Numbered from the stretch's first letter, positions 1-9,708 are shown. The stretch: DNA of 13,313 bases from CALMEC01 sp964434425 (GCA_964434425.1 CAYSVH010000029.1:1-13313), one strand, 5' to 3'. Made by a program: numbers and translations. The notes: generated from the sequence alone by a model not told the origin.

Positions 1-108
1 CTGGCCCGCCTGCTGAAGGACGCGGGGGGAATCCCCGCCCACGGCAACCAGCGCAGCGCATGGGATGCGGGCTGCCGCTTCGACTTCCCGAACCCCGAGC
101 ACCGCTGA
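1..108 (+). CDS. C-terminal fragment of an unrecognised protein, cut by the window edge
   Basis: Frame 1 is open from the first base to a TGA at 106-108, giving the last 35 residues of a protein whose body lies upstream of the window. The tail is polar, includes the stretch AWDAGCRFDFPNPEHR, and has typical high-GC codon use, so it is probably real coding sequence. I do not recognise the family and assign no function. No clear intrinsic terminator follows; there is only a self-complementary CGGCCGCGCGGCCG run near 135-150 without a T tract. Confidence 0.55.
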   Translation: MARLLKDAGGIPAHGNQRSAWDAGCRFDFPNPEHR

Positions 109-363
109 TCCCGGACGGCGGATGACCCCGGCCGGCCGCGCGGCCGCAGAACCGGCAGCACCGGACCTCGCGTCAGCGACGACGGAATCCGCGATCCGGA
201 ACGGGATTCAACCGACGCGATGGCAGATCGGGCGAAGGGTGGCGATCGGCGGATCCTTACCGGCCGTCAACCCCGGTGGAACGCGCGTGCCGGACACCGG
301 CGCTCCATCTGGCAGAGGACTCCCCTTCGGCGAGAAGATCGCCCGCGCCTGAGCCGTCCGGCA

Positions 364-555
364 ATACGGCCGCCATGCGCCGAATTCGACCACGTGGCCG
401 CGCCTGAGGACACGATCGTCGTCCTCGACGATCAGACGCACACGCCCGTCGAGTGCGTACAGCCACAGATGCCCGTCGTGCCTGTGGAGGTGAGGCGCAC
501 CCCCGGACGGGATCTCGATCCGATAGACGCGCAGCCCGCGGATGCGTTCACACAG
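364..555 (-). pseudogene. Remnant of a cupin domain, probably from an XRE-cupin transcriptional regulator
   Basis: Reading the minus strand from 555 to 364 gives an uninterrupted 64-codon cupin-like segment. It contains RIRGLRVYRIEIPSG, then HLHRHDGHLWLYALDGRVRL, then a VLRRGHVVEFGAWRPY stretch. This matches the pattern of cupin_2 domains at the C-terminus of actinobacterial helix-turn-helix/cupin regulators: a basic RVYR strand, an HDGHEWLYVLSG-type turn, and a proline/glycine-rich strand ending in EFD..PHW. There is no helix-turn-helix upstream, and the usual tail after PHWFG is not recognisable in any frame below 364. The remnant stops exactly where the plus-strand LysR-like fragment begins. 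The family call rests on remembered motifs; that it is a dead fragment is inference from the missing parts. Confidence 0.5.
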
Positions 556-667
556 GCGGGCGGACCGGGGGGGGTTCTACGTCTCCTACGTCCAGGAGCC
601 GAGGCGTGCCGACGATGTCAACGCGCTCGTGATCGACTGGCTGTGCCGACACCACCCGCCGGGCTGA
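554..667 (+). pseudogene. Remnant of a LysR-family regulator C-terminus
   Basis: The plus-strand frame ending at TGA 665-667 reads GGFYVSYVQEPRRADDVNAL followed by VIDWLCRHHPPG. The order is a G-G/Y-Y strand, a short basic linker, then a helix ending in D-W-L. This is the characteristic end of LysR-type substrate-binding domains (the GYYLVYPERR...DP.V.AFRDWL pattern). Only about 35 codons remain and nothing LysR-like lies upstream in this frame. The fragment begins at a run of eight G (567-574), against the oppositely oriented cupin remnant. Similarity is by eye on a short segment, so confidence is moderate. Confidence 0.4.
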
Positions 668-683
668 AAGCGTCCGCGCCCCG

Positions 684-1730
684 TCAGCGGCGACGGAAGC
701 CCCGGTCAGGGGCGGGGTCCAGCGGGCTCGGCGGAAGCCCGGACGGCGGGTCCGCCACGTTGTAGTCGCAGGGGGCGATGTCGTTGGGCGCATCCGGGTG
801 GAAGAGCGACGCCAGGAGCTGCGCCTGGCCGCGGCCGACCCCGAGCTCGCCCATCCCGCCGTTGTACATCCGGATCCCGGCGGCCGCGCAGTGCTCGTAG
901 AGGCGACTCAGCTCATACAGCCGGCCCACCCGGCACGGTTTGACGTTGACGATCCGCGCAGGGATTCCCGTCGTGTCGATCGACTCCACGGTCGTGATCG
1001 GAGCGTCGTAGGACACGCGACCGGCGAACGGCTCCATCAGCTCGCGCACCGCGGGCAGGTCGTGCGGATCCTCGAACATGACGTCGGGAAACGTGGCCAC
1101 CGTGCGTTCGTACATGGCGATCAACGCCGCCTCATCCGCGATCTCGAGGCCGTACTGCCCCTTGAAGTCGATGGTCGCGACACCCTCCACCGCCGCAACG
1201 GCATCCATGATCTCCTGCGTCCACGTCGGCGCGACGTCCAGCTTGAAGCCGACCGTCGGGTGCATCGCCCTCCGTGCCGCGACCTTGCCGATATCGGGCG
1301 GGTCGCCGAGCCCGAACGAGTTGACGAAGGTCACCGGCTGCGGGGTGCGGCCGAGAACGTCCGGCAGGTTCGTGCCGGCCTGCCGGAGCGCCAGGTCGAG
1401 GGCCGCCGACTCGAACGTCCAGCGCCGCCAATTGCGCATCAGCTCATACTCGGGAGGCTCCGGCCACATGTCGATGGCGTCGAGGTGGGCGAGGAAGTCC
1501 GCGAGGGTCGCCCACTCACCGACGAGCGGATACCGGCTCGCGCGAAGCTCCTTCTGAGCATCGATCATGCCGACCTGCTCCCCGGCGCCCTCCTCCCCAC
1601 GGCCGCGAAGCCGAAGCTGGGTCGTCGAGTAGTCCTCCAGATCGACCGGTCCGCTCGGCACGAGTGCCTCGAACGAGAATGACTCGATGACGATCGGCAG
1701 GTCCCTGACGGCAGTCCAAAGATTAGTCAT
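684..1730 (-). CDS. Enolase-superfamily protein (mandelate racemase/muconate lactonizing enzyme type)
   Basis: The 348-residue protein has the two-part layout of the superfamily: an N-terminal capping domain (about 1-125) and a (beta/alpha)7-beta barrel. Likely Mg2+ ligands on successive barrel strands are D188 (TIDFKGQYG), E220 (MFEDPHD) and D242 (RVSYDAPI). K264 (VNVKPCRVG) sits where the barrel-end lysine acts, and E295 lies in the C-terminal GGMGELG loop. These enzymes abstract a proton alpha to a carboxylate; the substrate here cannot be read from sequence. An oddity is K163-L-D165 where many family members have KxK. The longest frame could begin at 1835, but the extra 35 residues are Arg/Ala-rich, so I chose ATG 1730. 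No Shine-Dalgarno precedes it; a TAGCGT ten bases upstream could support a near-leaderless transcript. The gene stands alone. Confidence 0.85.
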   Translation of the reverse strand: MTNLWTAVRDLPIVIESFSFEALVPSGPVDLEDYSTTQLRLRGRGEEGAGEQVGMIDAQKELRASRYPLVGEWATLADFLAHLDAIDMWPEPPEYELMRNWRRWTFESAALDLALRQAGTNLPDVLGRTPQPVTFVNSFGLGDPPDIGKVAARRAMHPTVGFKLDVAPTWTQEIMDAVAAVEGVATIDFKGQYGLEIADEAALIAMYERTVATFPDVMFEDPHDLPAVRELMEPFAGRVSYDAPITTVESIDTTGIPARIVNVKPCRVGRLYELSRLYEHCAAAGIRMYNGGMGELGVGRGQAQLLASLFHPDAPNDIAPCDYNVADPPSGLPPSPLDPAPDRGFRRR

Positions 1731-2151
1731 GGCGCGTGCGACGCTACCAGGCGATCGAGCCGTCAGATGGCGAGCCACGGTCGACGCCGCAGGAGGTGTG
1801 CGCCCCGCCGCAGCACGGGATGCCGTGCGGCCCATCGTGTCACGGTCGCGGCTATCGCCCTCATCGATGGCCGTCCGACGGAACGAGGAACCGATCGATG
1901 AGATCGTCGCACGGCTCGACGCCCGCGAGACGCAACGGCTGCTCGCGACCCCTCCCGGCGGGCTCGCCGAGGCCGGCGACCCCGACGAGGTGAGGGAGGC
2001 TGCACCGTCACCATCACGAACGTCGGCTCTCGACCATCACCCGGATTCCTGCCCGGCGTGTGGATGGCGCCGGCACGCGAAGCGGGAGGACCTTCCGGAG
2101 GCCGGGGCGACGCCGGCCCCGACTCCGTTCAACCGGCCGGAGGGTGGACGC
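1731..2151. other. Intergenic region between the enolase-family gene and the TetR gene
   Basis: This 421-base stretch holds the upstream side of the enolase-family gene and the downstream side of the exporter operon. The plus-strand frame from ATG 1867 reads for about 45 codons as acidic and helical (NEEPIDEIVARLDARETQRL and on to a DPDEVREAA stretch), which could be a gene relic. It then degenerates into low-complexity sequence running antisense into the TetR gene, and there is no ribosome binding site. I therefore do not call a gene. Confidence 0.5.
2100..2118 (-). terminator. Possible GC hairpin downstream of the exporter operon
   Basis: GGCCGG at 2100-2105 and CCGGCC at 2113-2118 form a 6-bp stem with a 7-base loop, beginning 33 bases past the tetR stop codon. 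No T run follows on the minus strand, so it would be a non-canonical, GC-only terminator. Such stems occur often by chance in this base composition. Confidence 0.25.
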
Positions 2152-2766
2152 TCACGCACCGGCCGGACCATCCTCCGGTGCTGCGGCGATGATCGCGGTG
2201 ATGGCGGTGTCGAGCCGGTGGCGGGTGGCGGGGTCCGGGCCGCGTGCCGCCTCGGCGCGGGCGGTGCCGAGGACGAGACCGGTGAGCAGGTCGACGACAC
2301 CGGAGACCTGCGGGTCCGGTACCCGGGCGTCCCGGACGATGGCGGCGACGATGTCCATCATCGAGCGGTGGAGGGCCGCGATCTCGGTTCGCGTGTCGTC
2401 GTCGAGGGTGTCGATGATGTCGGTGAGGGGGGCGACGAGCCGGTGCTCGGGGCTGTCGGCCCATTCGAGGTAGGCGCGTGCCCATCGCTGGAGCCGGATG
2501 GCCGGGTCGTCGTCGCCGTCGGTGACGGCGCGCCACCGCTCGACGTGGCGGGGGACGACCCGGCGGTACCATTCGAGGAGGAGGTGGGATTTGTCCGGGA
2601 CGTAGCGGTACAGCGAGTTGCGGGCGAGTCCGACCTCGACGGCGATGTCACCGAGGCCGATGTCGTGGTAGCCCCTGGTGGTGAAGAGCCGGATGGCCGC
2701 GTCGAGCACCGCCGCCCGTTGATTGGCGACATGCTCGGCGACGGTTTCGGCGGTGATGCGCGGCAT
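2152..2766 (-). CDS. TetR-family transcriptional regulator of the exporter operon
   Basis: The protein has 204 residues, a normal TetR length. An N-terminal DNA-binding domain (about 16-60) carries the TetR signature AAIRLFTTRGYHDIGLGDIA followed by VGLARNSLYRYVPDKSHLL; the recognition helix is about 45-54. The all-helical C-terminal ligand-binding and dimer domain spans 70-195. ATG 2766 is preferred over a longer frame because the domain begins at once and the start lies 4 bases after the ATPase stop, consistent with translational coupling. As the last gene of the exporter operon it is positioned to repress the operon promoter, where two palindromes lie (4601-4643). An inducing ligand, presumably an exporter substrate, is inference. 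Confidence 0.92.
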   Translation of the reverse strand: MPRITAETVAEHVANQRAAVLDAAIRLFTTRGYHDIGLGDIAVEVGLARNSLYRYVPDKSHLLLEWYRRVVPRHVERWRAVTDGDDDPAIRLQRWARAYLEWADSPEHRLVAPLTDIIDTLDDDTRTEIAALHRSMMDIVAAIVRDARVPDPQVSGVVDLLTGLVLGTARAEAARGPDPATRHRLDTAITAIIAAAPEDGPAGA

Positions 2767-2770
2767 AGCG

Positions 2771-3499
2771 TTAGATCGACGTGCTGTGGCGGGACGGGAC
2801 CGCCGGCACCGCGACCGGGCTGAGCCGGCCTCCCTCCAGGCGGAGGTGGCGGTCGGCGTGGGCCAGCGCGGCGCCGTCGTGGGCGACGATGACCGTGGCG
2901 ATGTCACGCGTCATGGCGGCATCGGCCAGGAGGGCGGCGACGGTGGCGGCCCGTTCGGGGTCGAGCGACGCGGTGGGTTCGTCGGCGATGAGCACGGTGG
3001 GCGAGGTCATCAGTGCCCGTGCGATGCCGACGCGCTGGCGTTCGCCGCCGGACAGCTGCGACGGGAGCTGCCCGGCGCGGTCCGCCAGGTCGACGGACGC
3101 GAGGGCCGCGAGGGCCTGTTTGCGCACGGATGCCGGCCGTTCACGGCGGATGTGGCCGACGAGCTCGAGCTGTTCGACGGCGGTCAGTGACGGGAAGAGG
3201 TTCGCGGACTGGTAGACGAACGCGATGTGGTCGCGGCGCACCGCGGTCCGTCGTCGTTCCGAGAGTCCGGACGTGTCGATGTCGGCGACGGTGACCTGGC
3301 CACGGTCGGGGCGGCGGAGGAGCCCGGCGATGGTGAGCAGCGTCGACTTGCCGGCGCCGGAGTCCCCGGAGATCACCACGATCTCGCCGGATGCGACGGA
3401 CAGGTCGAGGTCGTCGAGGACGACCCGCACGTCGGGACCGTCGGGGTATGCGACCCGGGCACCGGATACCACGAGCGCGTCGCTGCCGGAGGTGTTCAT
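2771..3499 (-). CDS. ABC transporter ATP-binding protein (MacB/LolD-like)
   Basis: This 242-residue cytoplasmic ATPase has all nucleotide-binding motifs: Walker A GDSGAGKST at 45-53, Q-loop Q97 (FVYQSANLFPSLT), signature LSGGERQR at 149-156, Walker B VLIADEP at 169-175 with catalytic E174, D-loop SLD at 178-180, and switch H207 (IVAHD). The motif set and the FtsX-type partner place it in the MacB/LolD/DevA group, whose members drive mechanotransmission rather than classical channel transport. The ATG (3497-3499) overlaps the permease stop in an ATGA junction, indicating coupled translation. With the permease it should form a 2+2 complex in the membrane. The substrate is unknown; the TetR neighbour suggests a toxic small molecule, peptide or lipid, which is inference. 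Confidence 0.95.
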   Translation of the reverse strand: MNTSGSDALVVSGARVAYPDGPDVRVVLDDLDLSVASGEIVVISGDSGAGKSTLLTIAGLLRRPDRGQVTVADIDTSGLSERRRTAVRRDHIAFVYQSANLFPSLTAVEQLELVGHIRRERPASVRKQALAALASVDLADRAGQLPSQLSGGERQRVGIARALMTSPTVLIADEPTASLDPERAATVAALLADAAMTRDIATVIVAHDGAALAHADRHLRLEGGRLSPVAVPAVPSRHSTSI

Positions 3500-4590
3500 G
3501 ATTCGACTCCGAGGGCGATGGCGGGATCGACCTGGGTGATACGCCGGAATGCGACGAGGCTGCCCGCGACTCCCGCCGCCACCAGCGACACGGCGACGAC
3601 GGCGATGGACGCGGGGGCGAGTTCGACGGGGGCGCCGCCGCGACCGATCAGGGCGACCACCGCGGTGCCGATGCCGATGCCGGCGAGGGTCGCGACGGCG
3701 ACGAGGATGACCATCTGCCCGATACCGTCGCGCAGGACGTAGCCGTTGCTCGCCCCCATCGCCTTCAGCAGGCCGATCTGCCGGGTGCGCTGCATGGTCA
3801 GCACGGTGAAGAACGCGCCGATGACCAGCGCGGAGATGACGAGCAGGAATCCGCGGATGAGGCTCATCGTTGTGGTCTCCGATGTGAAGCCGGGTGAGCC
3901 GGCGTAGGCCTGGGACTTCGTCAGCACCTCGAGCCCGGCGGCGTGTGCGGCCGCGGTGATTTGTGAGGGGTCGCCCCCGCTGAGGGCGACGGCCGAGAAG
4001 CGGCCGTCGGCCCCCTGCCCGTACTGGACCCGCTCCCAGGTCTGAAGGGACGTGAACGCGATCGGAGCGTGACCGTAGGTGCCGGCGAACGTGAAGCCGA
4101 TGACGGGCAGCTCGATGCCGGAGCCGCCCAGCACGTAGCGATCCCCCACGCGGACACCCTCCTTCTCGAGTTCGCTGCCCAGCACGAGACCTGGCCTGCC
4201 CGCGAGTGCGGCCCGGGCGTCCTCCCGCTGGACGAGGAAGCTGTCGGGGGCGACGCCGAACAGGGCGAGGTCAAGGCTCGGTCCTCCGTCCGCCGCGGCG
4301 GCGTTGACGAAGCCCGCGCCCAGGGGCGTGGCCTCGACACCGTTGAGCCCCCGGAACGGGGTGAGCGCACCAGGTCGAAGGGTGGAGCGGCTGAACGTGG
4401 CCTGGGAGCCCTTCTGCAGGGCGAGCCGGTCGAGGGGCAGGGCACGCAGCCCCGAGATCCCGTCGGTCACGAGACCGGTCGCAAGCCCCGAGAGCACCGT
4501 CGAGAGCACGGCGATGAGGGCGATCACCGCCCCCAGGAGGGCGAACCGCCGGGCACCGCGACGCAGATCACGAAGTGCGAGGAACATCAC
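3496..4590 (-). CDS. ABC transporter permease, FtsX/MacB-like (DevC type)
   Basis: The 364-residue membrane protein has the MacB-fold topology: one N-terminal transmembrane helix (about 17-40), a large extracytoplasmic domain (about 41-243), then three helices (about 244-266, 290-315 and 325-347). Between the second and third helices, RTRQIGLLKAMGAS (268-281) is the conserved cytoplasmic segment that contacts the ATPase in FtsX-like permeases. The C-terminal end VDPAIALGVES is also typical. It is the first gene of the operon. Start is GTG 4590 or the next codon ATG 4587; neither has a strong Shine-Dalgarno (a weak GTGAG precedes). No HlyD-type adaptor gene is nearby, consistent with a single-membrane organism. 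Substrate unknown. Confidence 0.93.
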   Translation of the reverse strand: MMFLALRDLRRGARRFALLGAVIALIAVLSTVLSGLATGLVTDGISGLRALPLDRLALQKGSQATFSRSTLRPGALTPFRGLNGVEATPLGAGFVNAAAADGGPSLDLALFGVAPDSFLVQREDARAALAGRPGLVLGSELEKEGVRVGDRYVLGGSGIELPVIGFTFAGTYGHAPIAFTSLQTWERVQYGQGADGRFSAVALSGGDPSQITAAAHAAGLEVLTKSQAYAGSPGFTSETTTMSLIRGFLLVISALVIGAFFTVLTMQRTRQIGLLKAMGASNGYVLRDGIGQMVILVAVATLAGIGIGTAVVALIGRGGAPVELAPASIAVVAVSLVAAGVAGSLVAFRRITQVDPAIALGVES

Positions 4591-4600
4591 GGCTCACGGG

Positions 4601-4621
4601 ATATCGACACCATGTCGTCAT
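4601..4621. promoter_or_regulatory. Operator A, imperfect palindrome
   Basis: ATATCGACA and TGTCGTCAT flank a 3-base centre (4610-4612). The inner half-sites CGACA/TGTCG are perfectly symmetric and match those of operator B. The site covers the predicted transcription start and early leader of the exporter operon. It is a probable binding site for the operon's TetR protein; binding is inference. Confidence 0.65.
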
Positions 4622-4647
4622 GATAGCGACATTGTGTCGCTATGCAA
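4620..4647 (-). promoter_or_regulatory. Promoter of the exporter operon
   Basis: On the minus strand, TTGCAT (4647-4642) and TATCAT (4625-4620) are separated by 16 bases and resemble the sigma-70-class -35 and -10 elements. TATCAT differs from the -10 consensus at one position. The spacer is almost wholly occupied by operator B, and the predicted start near 4613 falls inside operator A, leaving a leader of roughly 23 bases before GTG 4590. Confidence 0.6.
4623..4643. promoter_or_regulatory. Operator B, perfect palindrome
   Basis: ATAGCGACA (4623-4631) and TGTCGCTAT (4635-4643) are exact reverse complements around a TTG centre: 18 of 18 arm bases match. The length and shape are typical of TetR-family operators. 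It sits between the -35 and -10 boxes of the exporter promoter, so binding would block RNA polymerase. Its centre is 22 bp from that of operator A, two helical turns. Confidence 0.75.
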
Positions 4648-4786
4648 GAGGACGGGTGTGAGCGACCGGGTCGTCACAGGGGCCGTGCCGGGTGCGGTCA
4701 CGACGGGACCTATGTTCGGGCCCGGCCGTCCGCCGGACCGGTGCGCCCCGCGTCGCACGACGAGCCGGCCCTCCATGTCCGACCAT

Positions 4787-4792
4787 TAGGCT
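4787..4792 (+). promoter_or_regulatory. Candidate -10 element for the restriction-modification operon
   Basis: TAGGCT fits the actinobacterial TAnnnT -10 pattern and lies 7 bases before ATG 4800. That spacing would put the transcription start on or beside the A of that ATG, the arrangement of leaderless mRNAs. No convincing -35 box is visible upstream. Confidence 0.45.
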
Positions 4793-4799
4793 GTCCCCC

Positions 4800-4835
4800 A
4801 TGAGTCCTGTGGTCGAGACAGCGGGTCGCCGATGA
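4800..4835 (+). CDS. Leader mini-ORF (MSPVVETAGRR) ahead of the methyltransferase operon
   Basis: An 11-codon frame from ATG 4800 ends at TGA 4833-4835, overlapping ATG 4832 of the first methyltransferase gene in an ATGA junction. The mini-ORF start lies 7 bases after a TAGGCT -10 candidate, so it would be translated from a leaderless transcript. The methyltransferase start itself has no recognisable Shine-Dalgarno. Coupled re-initiation after this mini-ORF would therefore explain how the main gene is started. The peptide has no recognisable function and is probably a translation device rather than a product. All further junctions in the operon also overlap, in keeping with coupling. Confidence 0.4.
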   Translation: MSPVVETAGRR

Positions 4836-5476
4836 CGCCGGGTGACCCCCAGCCGCTGGTGAGGTCCCGGGAGCGTGTCGCCGATCACGGCGAGGTGTTC
4901 ACGCCGGCGTGGATGGTCGAGGACATGCTCGACCTCGTCCGGGACGAGTCCGAGCGGATCGACTCGCGCGTCCTCGAACCGGCCTGCGGATCCGGGAACT
5001 TCCTCGTCCCCGTCCTCATCCGCAAGCTCGCCACCGTACAGCGCCGCCACGGCGGGAGCGACTTCGAGAAGCGCCATTATGCGCTCTTCGCGCTGATGTG
5101 CATCTACGGCATCGAGCTCCTCCCCGACAACGCCGCCGAATGCCGCGGCAACCTGGCCGAGGTGTTCCGCGCGTTCCTGGGCATCGACGAGGACGACGAG
5201 TGGGCACGTGCGGCACGCGCGGTGCTGTCGGTGAACATCGTCCGGGGCGACGCGCTCACCATGACGGTGCCGGACGGGGCGCCCATCACGTTCCCGGAGT
5301 GGGCGTATCTCGGTAAGGGGAAGTTCCAGCGACGCGACTTCCGCTACGACGACCTGACCCAGCGGGCCTCGTACGAGGGGACCCTGTTCAGTCAACTCGG
5401 CGACGACGAGCTGTTCGTCCCCGCCGCGACCTACCCGGTGATGAGCGTCCGCCAGATCGCCGAGGCCGTCGAATGA
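4832..5476 (+). CDS. DNA methyltransferase subunit with SAM-binding domain, lacking the NPPY motif
   Basis: This 214-residue protein begins with the motif X-like GEVFTPAWMVEDML (20-33) and the SAM-binding motif I VLEPACGSGNFL (47-58), both standard in gamma-class N6-adenine methyltransferases. YGIELLPDNAAEC (92-104) corresponds to motif II and RGDAL (138-142) to motif III. It ends about 70 residues later without the catalytic (N/D)PPY motif and without a target recognition domain. The frame ends naturally at an ATGA overlap with the next gene, so it is not obviously truncated; I recall stand-alone proteins of this size beside Eco57I-like methylases. Presumably it pairs with the 531-residue subunit to make the modification enzyme. 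The start was chosen because homologues as I remember them begin just before RSRERVADHGEVFTP, and it overlaps the leader ORF. Confidence 0.88.
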   Translation: MTPGDPQPLVRSRERVADHGEVFTPAWMVEDMLDLVRDESERIDSRVLEPACGSGNFLVPVLIRKLATVQRRHGGSDFEKRHYALFALMCIYGIELLPDNAAECRGNLAEVFRAFLGIDEDDEWARAARAVLSVNIVRGDALTMTVPDGAPITFPEWAYLGKGKFQRRDFRYDDLTQRASYEGTLFSQLGDDELFVPAATYPVMSVRQIAEAVE

Positions 5477-7060
5477 CGCAGCAGCCGCTCACCATCCGAG
5501 GGCGCAATCCGGACGTCCTCACCTGTATCGCGAACCTCTCCAACGACGAGGTCTTCACCCCTCCGCAGTTCGCCAACCGGATGCTCGACACCCTGGCCGC
5601 CGCGTGGGCGGACTCAAGCGGCGGCGCCGACATCTGGGCCGACCCCGGCGTGACGTTCCTCGACCCGTTCACCAAGTCCGGCGTCTTCCTCCGCGAGATC
5701 GTGCGCCGGCTCACTGACGGTCTCGCCCCGTCCATCCCTGACCTGGCGGAGCGCGTCGATCACATCCTCACCCGCCAGGTGTTCGGCATCGGGATCACCC
5801 GTCTCACCGCGCTCCTGGCACGCCGGAGCGTGTACTGCTCCAAGTTCGCCGACGGCCCGCACTCGATCGCCACGTCCTTCGCCACCGAGGACGGCAACAT
5901 CTGGTTCGAGCGCACCGAGCACACCTGGGACGGCAAACGGCCGAATTGCAAGTGCGTCTACTGCGGTGTCCGCGAGGACAGCTACTCGCGCGGCGACGTC
6001 CTCGAAACGCACGCCTACGCCTTCATCCACACCGACGACATCACGGCCCGCATGACGGAGCTATTCGGAGACACCATGCAGTTCGACGTCATCATCGGCA
6101 ACCCGCCCTACCAACTCCAGTCCGACGGCGGGACGCGGGACGTGCCCATCTACCACCATTTCGTGGAACAGGCGAAGCGCTTGCAGCCCCGGTTCCTGAC
6201 GATGGTCATCCCGTCTCGGTGGATGGCCGGCGGCCTGGGCCTCAACCAGTTCAGGAAGACAATGCTCGGCGATCGTCACATCCGAGAACTCGTCGACTAC
6301 CCCAACGCGGCTGAAGTGTTCCCATCCGTCGGCATCAACGGCGGCGCCTGCTACTTCCTCCGGGACTCGCTCCACGACGGCGACTGCCAAGTCACGATGG
6401 TCTGGGGCGGCGAGGTCGTCGGCCCGACGGCGCGGCCGCTCGACGAGTTCGACGTGCTCGTCCGAGACGGGCGCGCAATCCCGATTCTCCGCAAGGTCCT
6501 CGCCCATGGCGAGTCGCCCGTCAACACCATCCTGGCCCGCGACAAGGAGTTCGGATGGACCTCCAACTTCACCGGCTTCCACGACGCCCAGCGCCCCGGA
6601 GACGTCCCTCTGCACTACATCCGATCCATGAAACGAAGGATCGGCTTCATCGATCGGAACGAGGTGACGAAGAGCGCGCACCTCATCGACACCTGGAAGC
6701 TTCTTGTCCCTAAGGTCGGCTCCGGTCGCGAGAGGGAGAAGTCCGGCGTTGACCTCGTTCTCGGACCGTCATTGATCGCGCCGTCGCCATCGGTCTGCAC
6801 CCAGTCGTTCCTGTTCTTCCATGTCGCGACTGAGGAGGAGGTCGAGAGTGTACGGTCGTACTACGCGACGCGCTTCTTCCGATTCCTTGTCTCGCTGCGC
6901 AAGATCTCTCAGGACGCGACCCACTCGACCTACTCATGGGTCCCCATCCAGGCGTGGGATCGCACGTGGACAGACGACGAGCTTTACCGGAAGTATGAGC
7001 TGACCGAGGACGAAGTGGCATTCATCGAATCCACGATCCGCCCGATGGACCTCAGCACAG

Positions 7061-7068
<8 letters not shown>
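5473..7068 (+). CDS. Eco57I-like adenine-specific DNA methyltransferase, catalytic and specificity subunit
   Basis: The 531-residue protein opens with DEVFTPPQFANRML (25-38, motif X-like) and FLDPFTKSGVFLRE (63-76), a divergent motif I in which the glycine-rich turn reads TKSG. FDVIIGNPPYQ (204-214) carries the catalytic NPPY of N6-adenine methyltransferases. Cysteines 159, 161 and 164 (CKCVYCG), possibly with C122, could bind zinc. Residues about 330-480 probably hold the target recognition region, and the C-terminus has a conserved-looking VPIQAWDRTWTDDELY segment (490-505). The gene starts within the previous stop (ATGA) and overlaps the next gene by 8 bases. By eye, DNA from about 6600 to 6900 is less GC-rich than its surroundings, which fits exchange of specificity segments. 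Target sequence unknown. Confidence 0.92.
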
Positions 7069-9631
<2,563 letters not shown>

Positions 9632-9673
9632 CCGGCAAGATGAGGATCACCAGGATCGCCCGAGACCGCGGAT

Positions 9674-9687
9674 AGGGGTTCCCCATT
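9674..9687 (+). promoter_or_regulatory. Shine-Dalgarno and possible ATT start codon for the GAP-family gene
   Basis: AGGGG at 9674-9678 lies 6 bases ahead of ATT 9685-9687, which is in frame with the downstream gene. No ATG, GTG or TTG exists between the upstream in-frame stop (TAG 9673-9675) and ATG 9709. By contrast ATG 9709 has GGAG only 2 bases before it, too close for normal use. Confidence 0.35.
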
Positions 9688-9708
9688 TTCTGGACCACAG
9701 TCGGAGAG

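Larger units (their letters stand above)
109..683. other. Intergenic gene graveyard
   Basis: No intact gene is visible in this 575-base stretch. The open frames in it are mostly low-complexity Arg/Pro/Ala translations typical of shadows in GC-rich DNA. Two sub-regions do translate to recognisable protein-domain pieces: a cupin-like segment on the minus strand (364-555) and a LysR-like C-terminal segment on the plus strand (554-667). Neither can be joined to an intact start and a full domain set. I see nothing supportable in 109-363 apart from GC-rich sequence. Confidence 0.6.

Noticed and set aside
798..1682. 294-codon open frame on the plus strand
   Set aside because: It is entirely antisense to the enolase-superfamily gene and shows shadow-type composition.
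1687..2823. 378-codon open frame on the plus strand, including an acidic stretch from 1867 and a CPAC motif near 2050
   Set aside because: Most of it is antisense to the TetR gene. The intergenic part has no ribosome binding site and no domain; one CxxC pair is not enough for a zinc-binding call.
4832..5476. The first methyltransferase gene as a frameshifted piece of a single larger enzyme
   Set aside because: The next gene has its own motif X, motif I and NPPY, and the junction is a clean ATGA overlap rather than a broken domain. I also recall stand-alone relatives of this size.
9675..9690. GGGGTTCCCC followed by ATTTTC as an intrinsic terminator after the helicase gene
   Set aside because: The stem is only 4 bp with a 2-base loop, which cannot form a normal hairpin, and the sequence is better explained as a Shine-Dalgarno region.
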